Source of the DNA: Methanoculleus sp.
Lineage (GTDB): Archaea; Halobacteriota; Methanomicrobia; Methanomicrobiales; Methanoculleaceae
Direction: 5' to 3'
Assembly: GCA_023230425.1 (NCBI GenBank)
Contig: JALNXI010000020.1
Span: 1 to 13,927 of the forward strand
DNA: 13,927 bases
In this document: positions 1 through 6,535 of the stretch, piece after piece
How positions within the stretch are numbered: position 1 is the first letter of the stretch
Layout: every line of letters starts with the position of its first letter
Position numbers and translations under genes: made by a program
The notes under the pieces: model-generated
Told to the model about the DNA's origin: nothing
Databases searched by the model: none
What the model saw: the letters and a program-made list of their open reading frames with translations, nothing else

Positions 1-1
1 C

Positions 2-967
2 GAGGGAGTCGAGATGCTCCCCATCAAGGCCGCCCTCGAGAAGTATGACTGGGTGAAGGACTACTACTGGAACGCTGTCCCGAAGGATAAGGATAAGTAT
101 ACGCAGTACCTGGCAAAGCAGGAAGACCCGCAGGGCCTCGTTGTCATCGCTCATCCGGGTGCGAAGGTCGAAATGCCTCTCCAGGCCTGCCTCTTCCTCC
201 GCGAGGAGCCGGTGCAGCATGTGCATAACATCTTCATCGCGAGAGAGGGGTCCGAGATCCACATCATCTCCGGTTGCGCGAGTTCCTGGCAGAAGGAGCA
301 CGGAGCGCATATCGGGGTGACCGAGATCTACGTCGGCAAGGGCGCCAAGGTCACGTCCACGATGATCCACAACTGGAACCCGGGGATCAGCGTCTTCCCG
401 CGGAGCGCCACCATCATCGAGGAGGACGGCACCTTCCTCTCGAACTACGTCTGCATGCAGCCGGTCCACCAGGTCAACATGTACCCAACGGCGCGCCTTG
501 TCGGGAAGAACGCCGTGGCCCGGTTCTCGAGCATCGTCGTCGCGACGCCGGGGTCACTCCTCGACCTCGGCTCCCGCGCCATCCTCGGCGCCGAGAATAC
601 GAGCGCCGAACTGATCACCCGGGCGATCACCACCGGCGGCACCATCATATCCCGGGGGCACATCCTCGGCGAGAAGGATAACACGCGGGGCCATATCGAG
701 TGCAAAGGCCTGATCTTAAAAGACGGCATTATCCACGCCATCCCCGAGATCGAAGGAACACTGACCGGCACCGAACTCTCCCACGAGGCCGCGGTCGGTA
801 AGATCGCCCGCCACGAGATCGAGTACCTCATGGCGAGAGGCCTCTCGGAGGAGGAGGCCACCGCAACCATTATACGCGGGTTCCTGGATGTCAAGATCAG
901 CGGTCTGCCTGCAGTTCTGCAGAAGCAGATCGATACCGCGATCGATAAAGCAGAATCCGGGTTCTGA
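2..967 (+). CDS. SufB/SufD-family Fe-S cluster assembly protein, 5' partial
   Basis: SufB/SufD-type scaffold protein. In the SUF system these proteins pair with the ATPase SufC in the cytoplasm to build Fe-S clusters. Archaea often have one SufB/D-like polypeptide, as here. Visible in the sequence are a beta-helix-like core of alternating short strands and a C-terminal helical tail with the family signature: a Cys in HIECKGLILKD, a His in IIHAIPEIEG, then LSHEAAVGKIARHEIEYLMARGL. The frame is open to the left edge (codons from position 2). The first ATG, at 14, lies inside the conserved part (preceded by E-G-V-E) and has no SD, so I read the gene as starting outside the window; about 321 residues are visible. 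A sufC gene would be expected upstream. Which of the SufB or SufD roles it fills cannot be decided from this fragment. Confidence 0.88.
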   Translation, partial: EGVEMLPIKAALEKYDWVKDYYWNAVPKDKDKYTQYLAKQEDPQGLVVIAHPGAKVEMPLQACLFLREEPVQHVHNIFIAREGSEIHIISGCASSWQKEHGAHIGVTEIYVGKGAKVTSTMIHNWNPGISVFPRSATIIEEDGTFLSNYVCMQPVHQVNMYPTARLVGKNAVARFSSIVVATPGSLLDLGSRAILGAENTSAELITRAITTGGTIISRGHILGEKDNTRGHIECKGLILKDGIIHAIPEIEGTLTGTELSHEAAVGKIARHEIEYLMARGLSEEEATATIIRGFLDVKISGLPAVLQKQIDTAIDKAESGF

Positions 968-983
968 TTCGTGAGAAGAGGAT

Positions 984-1649
984 ATGGCGGAGACCGACCC
1001 ATGCCAGGAAGAACGCGAGGAGATGGTGGAGTTCCAGATCCTGGCCCGGGGAGTCAGGGACAGACGGGTGCTTGCCGCGATGCGGAAGATCCCGCGTCAC
1101 CTCTTCGTGCCGAAGGGCTATGAGCGTGCCGCCTACGAGGACCGGCCGCTCCCCATCGGAGAGGGGCAGACCATCTCCCAGCCCTACATCGTCGCCGTCA
1201 TGACCGAACAACTCGATCTCGCGCCGCAGGACCGGGTGCTCGAGATCGGGACCGGCAGCGGCTACCAGGCCGCTCTCCTCGCCGAACTTGCCGGCACGGT
1301 CATATCCGTCGAACGCCTCGCGGACCTCGCCGACCGGGCGCGGGAGAACCTTGCCCGGGCGGGGGTCGCCGGCGTCCGGGTGGTCGTCGGCGACGGCACA
1401 CAAGGCTATCCGCCAGAGGCACCGTACGATGCCATCATCGTCACGGCGGCATCGCCTACCATCCCGGAACCCCTGATCGACCAGCTCGCCGAAGGAGGAC
1501 GATTGATCGCTCCCGTCGGGCCGCGGGATTGCCAGGACCTCATCAAACTCGTCAAACACGAAGGCAGGGTGGAGACGATCCCGCTCGGCGGCGTCTGCTT
1601 CGTGCCGCTGATCGGGCAGTTCGGGTGGCAGGGGGACGGCTACCCGTGA
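984..1649 (+). CDS. pcm: Protein-L-isoaspartate O-methyltransferase
   Basis: Cytoplasmic SAM-dependent repair enzyme that methylates L-isoaspartyl residues in aged proteins so they can return to aspartate. The 221-residue length is normal for the family. The sequence shows the substrate-loop motif GEGQTISQP (T63-P67), the SAM-binding motif VLEIGTGSGYQ from residue 85, an acidic post-I position in VISVERL, and the post-II strand YDAIIVTAAS, followed by the C-terminal GGRLIAPVG. The ATG at 984 is 16 nt after the upstream stop and follows the purine-rich AGAAGAGG. Its stop codon overlaps the GTG start of the next gene, which suggests translational coupling. No key residue appears to be missing. 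Confidence 0.95.
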   Translation: MAETDPCQEEREEMVEFQILARGVRDRRVLAAMRKIPRHLFVPKGYERAAYEDRPLPIGEGQTISQPYIVAVMTEQLDLAPQDRVLEIGTGSGYQAALLAELAGTVISVERLADLADRARENLARAGVAGVRVVVGDGTQGYPPEAPYDAIIVTAASPTIPEPLIDQLAEGGRLIAPVGPRDCQDLIKLVKHEGRVETIPLGGVCFVPLIGQFGWQGDGYP

Positions 1650-2260
1650 AGATCTACGACATCACCAGGGACCTCTCCGGGGATGCCGTCCTCTACCCGG
1701 GAGACATCCGGCCCCGGTTCCACGAGATCGATAACGGGCAGTACCGCGTGACGGAGATGACGATCGGAAGCCATTCAGGGACGCATATCGACGCCCCGTC
1801 GCACTACCTTGAGGGCGGTCGGACGGTCGATGCGATCCCGCTCGGGGTGCTCACAGGACCGGCGCGAGTGCTGGACTGCAGCGACGCGGAAGAGGTCATC
1901 GGTCCCGGCCACCTCGCTGACCGCCTTGCAGGCACCCGGACGCTCCTTCTGAAGACCTGGTTCTCGGAGCGGCAACGGTTCGAGCCCGGATACCCGGCTC
2001 TCTCTCTTGAAGCGGCACACCTCATCGCAGACGCCGGCATCACCTGTCTCGGGACCGACGCTCCGTCGATCGAGGCCTTTCACGGTGACGGTTCGGTCCA
2101 CCGCCGGCTGCTCGGGAGCGGGACGGTTGTCCTCGAACTGCTCGACCTCTCCGCCGTGCCGGAAGGAGACTATTGTATGGTGGCATTGCCGTTGCGCCTT
2201 GCCGGCGCAGACGGATCGCCGGTGCGGGCGATCCTCTGCAAACAGGATATGGAGGAGTGA
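1646..2260 (+). CDS. Cyclase-family metal-dependent hydrolase (kynurenine formamidase-like)
   Basis: Member of the cyclase/arylformamidase family (KynB-like), metal-dependent amidohydrolases. The signature HxGTHxDxPxH is intact as H43-S-G-T-H47-I-D49-A-P-S-H53. Further family features are GTDAPSIEAFHG, then HRRLLGSGTVVLELLDLSAVP and the final strand pair. The GTG at 1646 overlaps the upstream TGA (GTGA) and begins with KIYDITRDLSGD, the usual family N-terminus; longer versions of this frame run into pcm. Length is 204 residues, normal for the family. The true substrate is unknown: many archaeal members sit outside tryptophan catabolism, and no kyn genes are visible here, so the formamidase label is only family-level. 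Confidence 0.88.
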   Translation: MKIYDITRDLSGDAVLYPGDIRPRFHEIDNGQYRVTEMTIGSHSGTHIDAPSHYLEGGRTVDAIPLGVLTGPARVLDCSDAEEVIGPGHLADRLAGTRTLLLKTWFSERQRFEPGYPALSLEAAHLIADAGITCLGTDAPSIEAFHGDGSVHRRLLGSGTVVLELLDLSAVPEGDYCMVALPLRLAGADGSPVRAILCKQDMEE

Positions 2261-2262
2261 CC

Positions 2263-2868
2263 ATGAGTTTTCTGCACGATGCGATAGGAAGACTGGAGAT
2301 GATCCTCGCGGACAGCGGATGCGAGGACGGTATCGTCGATATCGGCGTGAACTATGACGCAGACGTCTGCCAGTATCCGAAAGGCGTCTGCATGGAGGGG
2401 TGCTTCGGCGGGCAGAGCGGGCAGTTCGTCACGAGCGAGCCGGTCCGGGCCAGGACCCGGATCTCCTTTATGTTCGATGCGCCGCTCACCGACCAGAAGC
2501 AGCGGGGGGCGGCGAGCGTGATCATCAACGCCACCTCAGCGTTCCTCTGTCTGACACGGAAACTCCATCCCTGCACTCCCGAATGCTATGCCCCCTGCCT
2601 TGCGGAACTCTCCCGCGAGGTCGCCGGGAAGCGCGTCTACCTTGTCGGCCCGATGCCGGTGCTCGAGCGGGCCTTCAAAGGGCAGGTAGTCGATTCGCCA
2701 GATGAGGCCGACCTCCTTCTGGTCGCCGGCGACGGCATGACGACAGACGCCGGAGTCGCCTGCATCGACGACTGCCGGGGGAAGAAACGGATAATCTTTC
2801 TCGGACCGTCGACCGCCGGGGTCAGCGGCCTCATCAATCTCGAGCACTGGTGCCCCTACGGGCGATGA
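2263..2868 (+). CDS. Uncharacterised cysteine-rich protein, 201 aa
   Basis: I do not recognise this protein. It has 11 cysteines in 201 residues: C20, C36, C43, C47, C96, C104, C108, C112, C167, C171 and C197. Two groups look like metal or Fe-S ligands: C36-x6-C43-x3-C47 and C96-x7-C104-x3-C108-x3-C112. The second half (from about 121) has alternating strands resembling a Rossmann-like fold: KRVYLVGP, then EADLLLVAGDGM, then KRIIFLGP. No signal peptide or membrane segment is visible, so it is probably cytoplasmic. The start is fixed by the strong SD GGAGGAG at 2251-2257, five bases before the ATG; the SD overlaps the upstream stop. It is the last gene before a T7 tract. A redox, metal-binding or cofactor-related role is possible, but this is inference only. 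Confidence 0.85.
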   Translation: MSFLHDAIGRLEMILADSGCEDGIVDIGVNYDADVCQYPKGVCMEGCFGGQSGQFVTSEPVRARTRISFMFDAPLTDQKQRGAASVIINATSAFLCLTRKLHPCTPECYAPCLAELSREVAGKRVYLVGPMPVLERAFKGQVVDSPDEADLLLVAGDGMTTDAGVACIDDCRGKKRIIFLGPSTAGVSGLINLEHWCPYGR

Positions 2869-2873
2869 ATACC

Positions 2874-2880
2874 TTTTTTT
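2874..2880 (+). terminator. T7 tract, candidate archaeal terminator
   Basis: A run of seven T follows the stop of the cysteine-rich gene by five bases. Archaeal RNA polymerase often terminates at U-rich tracts without a hairpin, so this is a reasonable end for the upstream operon. The same AT-rich stretch could instead belong to the promoter of the glmM-like gene, since it lies about 26-32 nt before that ATG. I see no obvious stem-loop. Confidence 0.4.
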
Positions 2881-2905
2881 AGGAAAGAAAGGATTATACA
2901 GGAGT

Positions 2906-4174
2906 ATGCTATTCGGCTCTTCCGGGATCCGGCAGGAGTTCGGCCCCGGCCTCGTCGATCTGGCGCTCCGCGTCGGAGCAGCCGCCGCAGACGGCGCGCC
3001 AGAGATTGTCGTGGGCAGGGATACCCGCACAACCAGCGAACTGCTGGAACATTGCGTCATCGCCGGTATGCTCTCGGCCGGTGCAACCGTCTACACCTGC
3101 GGCATCGCGCCCACACCGACGGTCGCGCACGCGACGGGATGCGTGGACGCAGGATGCATGATCACCGCCTCGCATAACCCCGAATCCTACAACGGGGTAA
3201 AACTGCTCAACCCCGACGGGTCGTCGTTCACCCGCCGGCAGCAGGCGGCAATTGAGGGTGCGCTCGAGGGGTCGCACTGGGAGGACTGGGACGAGCAGGG
3301 GCACGTCTCCCCCGTCGATGCGGTAGATGCGCACCGGGAGGCGATCCTTGACCAGCTCAGCCTCTCCCGCCCGGTCACGGCCGTGCTGGACTGCGGCAAC
3401 GGTGCAGGAAGCGTCATCACCCCCGATCTCCTTGCAGGGGCAGGGGCAACCGTCATCGGGCTGAACTGCAACGTCTCGGGCCGGTTTGCCCGACCATCGG
3501 AGCCGCTGGAGGCAAACCTCCCCTATATCGGCGAGATCGTCCGGAAGCGAGAGGCTGCGTGTGCTGTGATCCACGACGGCGACGCCGACCGGATGATGGC
3601 GTTCGACGAGCGGGGCCGCTACATCGACGGAGACCATCTTCTTATGCTCTTCGCGAAGTACCTCGACCGGAAGCGTGTGGTCACCACCGTCGACGCCTCC
3701 ATGGCGATCGAAGAGGTCGCGGAGGTCCGCCGCACGCCGGTCGGCGACAGTTTCGTCTCCGAGGAACTCCTCTCGTGGGGAGATTTCGGCGGGGAGGCGT
3801 CGGGGAGCTGGATCTTCCCCGAGCACTCCTACTGCCCGGACGGGGTCTATGCCGCGGCCCTGCTCTGCGAGATCGCGTCGGAGTGGTCGATCGCCGAAGA
3901 GCTGGACCGGATGCCCCGGTATACTCTCCTCCGGGAGTCGTACCGCGTCGCCTCGCCCCGGGAGGTCATGGCGGCGATCGGGGCCGATGAGCCGACGCAC
4001 GGGGTCCGGTACAGCGACGACGACGGCTGGTACCTGATCCGGGCGAGCGGCACCGAACCCAAGGTCCGAATCACGGCCGAGGGAAAGACACCCGAAAAAG
4101 CAAAGAAGATGCTTGACGCGGGGCATACGGCCCTCGAGAGAGCGAAACGTGTTTCGGGAGCAGAGGAGGAGTGA
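2906..4174 (+). CDS. glmM: Phosphoglucosamine mutase-like phosphohexomutase
   Basis: Interconverts hexosamine-6-phosphate and hexosamine-1-phosphate (GlcN-6-P to GlcN-1-P if it is a true GlmM). It belongs to the alpha-D-phosphohexomutase superfamily, and all four domain signatures are present: the phosphoserine loop TASHNP with S89, the metal-binding DGDADR at 224-229, the sugar-recognition GGEASG at 295-300, and the phosphate-binding loop RASGTEPKVRI from 379. At 422 residues it is somewhat short for the family (about 450). The start at 2906 is set by the family N-terminus MLFGSSGIR; the GGAG before it is only one base from the ATG, so the initiation signal is weak. Members may also act on phosphoglucose or phosphomannose, but the glmU and glmS neighbours favour glucosamine. 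The SD of the next gene overlaps its stop. Confidence 0.9.
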   Translation: MLFGSSGIRQEFGPGLVDLALRVGAAAADGAPEIVVGRDTRTTSELLEHCVIAGMLSAGATVYTCGIAPTPTVAHATGCVDAGCMITASHNPESYNGVKLLNPDGSSFTRRQQAAIEGALEGSHWEDWDEQGHVSPVDAVDAHREAILDQLSLSRPVTAVLDCGNGAGSVITPDLLAGAGATVIGLNCNVSGRFARPSEPLEANLPYIGEIVRKREAACAVIHDGDADRMMAFDERGRYIDGDHLLMLFAKYLDRKRVVTTVDASMAIEEVAEVRRTPVGDSFVSEELLSWGDFGGEASGSWIFPEHSYCPDGVYAAALLCEIASEWSIAEELDRMPRYTLLRESYRVASPREVMAAIGADEPTHGVRYSDDDGWYLIRASGTEPKVRITAEGKTPEKAKKMLDAGHTALERAKRVSGAEEE

Positions 4175-4179
4175 ATAGT

Positions 4180-5379
4180 ATGCAGTGTGTCGTGTTAGCA
4201 GCAGGCGAGGGGAAACGGATGCGCCCCCTGACCGCCCGGCGTCCGAAGGTGATGCTTCCCATAGCCAACCGCCCGATGATGGAACACCTGGTCCTCGCGG
4301 CCCGGGACGCAGGAATCACCGACTTCATCTTCGTCGTCGGTTACTTTGAGCGTGAGATCCGGAACCACTTCAGGGACGGCAGCACTCTTGGCGTGAATAT
4401 CACCTACGTCACCCAGCGGCACCAGCTCGGGACCGCCGACGCTCTCCGGGCGACAGCGGGAATGGTCAACGGGCAATTTCTCCTCCTCAACGGCGATATG
4501 GTCCTCAAGAGGAACGACATCGAGGAACTCTGCCGGATGAGCGCCCCCTGTATGGGAATACACGAGACAGACCACCCGCAGGACTACGGCGTGGTGACCG
4601 TGGAGGAGAGCCGTATCACCGGTCTTGAGGAGAAGTCGGAACACCCAAAGAGCAACCTGATCAACGCGGGAGCTTATCTCTTCAACCCGGACATATTCGA
4701 CCTCCTTGCAGGGATCAAGATATCAGGCCGCGGTGAGTTCGAACTGACCGACGCCCTCGAGTCCTACATCCAGGAGAGGACGCTCACCGCGTACCCGCTG
4801 GGTTACTGGCTCGATGTCGGACAGCCGTGGGATCTCCTTGACGCAAACGAGGCGCTCCTCTCCTCGCGGCACCACGAACGGCGCGGCACCGTCGAAGACG
4901 GGTGCACCCTCCCCGATACGGTCAGCATAGGCAAAGGGACCGTCATCCGGGCCGGGACCTACATCGAGGGCCCCTGTGTCATCGGCGAGAACTGCGTCAT
5001 CGGTCCCCACGCCTATATCCGGGGCTCTACTGCCATCGGTGATGACTGCCATATCGGGCATGCGACCGAGATCAAGAACTCCATCATCATGTCGTCCACC
5101 AGGATCCCACACTTCAACTACGTGGGCGACAGTATCGTCGGGAGCGGGTGCAACTTCGGGGCCGGCACCAAGGTCGCAAACCTCAGGCACGACAACGGTG
5201 CGGTGAAGGTCTGCGGGAGGACTACCGGCAGGAGGAAGTTCGGCGCCATCATCGGCGATAACGTCCTTTTCGGCATCAACTGCTCGGTCAACGTCGGGAG
5301 CCTCGTCGGCAGCAACGCTAAGATTGCCCCCCACTCCCTTGTGGAAGGCTGCATCGAGGAAGGATCAGTCATCAGGTGA
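4180..5379 (+). CDS. glmU: Bifunctional GlcN-1-P acetyltransferase / UDP-GlcNAc pyrophosphorylase (archaeal GlmU)
   Basis: Two-domain cytoplasmic enzyme expected to acetylate GlcN-1-P and then form UDP-GlcNAc. Residues 1 to about 225 form a sugar-phosphate nucleotidyltransferase with LAAGEGKRMRPLT, the QLGTADAL loop and the metal-site LNGDM. The C-terminus is a left-handed beta-helix of hexapeptide repeats. Residues matching the E. coli GlmU acetyltransferase site are present: K299, catalytic-type H311, Y314, N325 in NFGAG and N334 in VANLRHD. This is the arrangement known in Sulfolobus ST0452. I chose the ATG at 4180: GGAGGAGTGA at 4165-4174 is well spaced for it, whereas a GTG at 4171 would sit on top of the SD. 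Length is 399 residues. The nucleotide and sugar range of archaeal members is broad, so other sugar-1-phosphates are possible. Confidence 0.9.
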   Translation: MQCVVLAAGEGKRMRPLTARRPKVMLPIANRPMMEHLVLAARDAGITDFIFVVGYFEREIRNHFRDGSTLGVNITYVTQRHQLGTADALRATAGMVNGQFLLLNGDMVLKRNDIEELCRMSAPCMGIHETDHPQDYGVVTVEESRITGLEEKSEHPKSNLINAGAYLFNPDIFDLLAGIKISGRGEFELTDALESYIQERTLTAYPLGYWLDVGQPWDLLDANEALLSSRHHERRGTVEDGCTLPDTVSIGKGTVIRAGTYIEGPCVIGENCVIGPHAYIRGSTAIGDDCHIGHATEIKNSIIMSSTRIPHFNYVGDSIVGSGCNFGAGTKVANLRHDNGAVKVCGRTTGRRKFGAIIGDNVLFGINCSVNVGSLVGSNAKIAPHSLVEGCIEEGSVIR

Positions 5380-5383
5380 TATG

Positions 5384-6535
5384 ATGCAGGCAATCATTTT
5401 AGCAGCGGGAGAAGGGAGCCGCCTCCGGCCGCTCACCCGGAGCAAGCCCAAAGCCATGCTCCCGGTCGCAAACCGGCCGATCATCGAGTACGTCATCGAC
5501 GCTCTGCTGGAGAACGGGATCCGCGATATCGTTGTGGTGGTTGGATACCGTAAAGAAGACGTCATCCGGCACCTCAACCGGCTTGAAGCCCCGATCCAGG
5601 TCGTCGTGCAGGAGCGGCAGCTCGGGACCGCCGACGCCCTCCGGGCGGCCGAGTCGGAGATCACGGACGACTTCCTCGTTCTCCCCGGCGACAACTACAT
5701 CAACGCTGAATCGATCGCCCGGATCAAAAAGGAGCGAAATGCCATGCTCGTGGCCGAGCACCCGAACCCCTCGAACTTCGGGGTCGTGGTGATCAGGAAC
5801 GGCTTCGTCCGCGAAATCATCGAGAAGCCCGAAGATGCCCCGACGTTCACGGTATCGACCGGGGTCTACTCATTCACACCCGATGTCTTCTCCTACCTCC
5901 GGACGACCGAGATCCCCGACGCCATCTCCGCCATGATCGCGTCGGGCCAACGGATACGGGCGATCCCGGCAGACGACTGGCAGGATGCCATCTATCCCTG
6001 GGACCTCCTGAAACTGAACAGCCGGATGCTCAAAGGGATCACTCCCGAGATCGGCGGGACGGTCGATGCATCCGTCATCCGCCGGGGTACCGTACATATC
6101 GGCACCGGGACGACCATCGGCCCGAACACCGTGATCTATGGCCCCGTCACGATCGGGAGCAACTGCAACATCGGCCCGAACTGCGTGATCATGCCCGATG
6201 CGAGCATCGGCGACCGGGTGGTGCTTGAGCCGTTCACCTACGTTGCCGACTCGCTTATCATGAGCGACGTCACGATCGGGTCCCACTCAAGGATCGTCTC
6301 GGCGGTCTTCGGTCAGGGGTGCATCCTCGCCGACCATACCACCACCTACCCGTTCGCAAGTTTCATCGAGGTCGGAGACCGGGTCCATAAGGAGGAATTC
6401 GGCGCAGTCCTCGGCGACGGGGTCCGTGCAGCACCCTTCACAACATTTAAAAACTGCATAGCAGGTAACAGTGTTACCATTGAAGAGGGGAAGACAGTGG
6501 TCGGGCTCATCGAGGACGGCACCCGGGTGATGTAG
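5384..6535 (+). CDS. Sugar-1-phosphate nucleotidyltransferase with beta-helix domain (GlmU paralogue)
   Basis: Paralogue of the preceding gene with the same two-domain plan, 383 residues. The N-terminal domain has LAAGEGSRLRPLT, QLGTADALRA and LPGDN, so nucleotidyl transfer should be intact. The beta-helix has diverged at the acetyltransferase site: where the first copy has H311, Y314, NFGAG and VANLRHD, this one reads IGSHSRIVSAVFG and then ILADHTTTYPFAS. I therefore predict a UTP- or dTTP-dependent sugar-1-phosphate nucleotidyltransferase (UTP-glucose-1-P or glucose-1-P thymidylyl type) without acetyltransferase activity. The start could be ATG 5381 or 5384. I prefer 5384 because GGTGAT at 5375-5380 is an SD-like match and the paralogue starts at the same MQ position. 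It abuts glmS directly. Confidence 0.87.
   Translation: MQAIILAAGEGSRLRPLTRSKPKAMLPVANRPIIEYVIDALLENGIRDIVVVVGYRKEDVIRHLNRLEAPIQVVVQERQLGTADALRAAESEITDDFLVLPGDNYINAESIARIKKERNAMLVAEHPNPSNFGVVVIRNGFVREIIEKPEDAPTFTVSTGVYSFTPDVFSYLRTTEIPDAISAMIASGQRIRAIPADDWQDAIYPWDLLKLNSRMLKGITPEIGGTVDASVIRRGTVHIGTGTTIGPNTVIYGPVTIGSNCNIGPNCVIMPDASIGDRVVLEPFTYVADSLIMSDVTIGSHSRIVSAVFGQGCILADHTTTYPFASFIEVGDRVHKEEFGAVLGDGVRAAPFTTFKNCIAGNSVTIEEGKTVVGLIEDGTRVM

Noticed and set aside
1529..1645. N-terminal extension of the cyclase-family gene starting at 1529
   Set aside because: The extra 39 residues are an out-of-frame reading of pcm; the family N-terminus begins at the GTG at 1646.
2891..2902. TATA-like GGATTATACAGG before the glmM-like gene
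   Set aside because: It ends only a few bases before the start codon, so transcription would begin inside the gene; no alternative internal start is supported.
2909..4126. Long minus-strand open frame (405 codons) opposite the glmM-like gene
   Set aside because: It lies wholly opposite a gene with all four phosphohexomutase motifs. Its translation is Arg/Asp/Val-rich without any family motif, as expected from GC-rich codon bias.
4171..4179. GTG start at 4171 for the GlmU-like gene
   Set aside because: It would leave no space after the SD purines and adds M-N-S before the normal MQCVVLAAGEG start; ATG 4180 is better placed.
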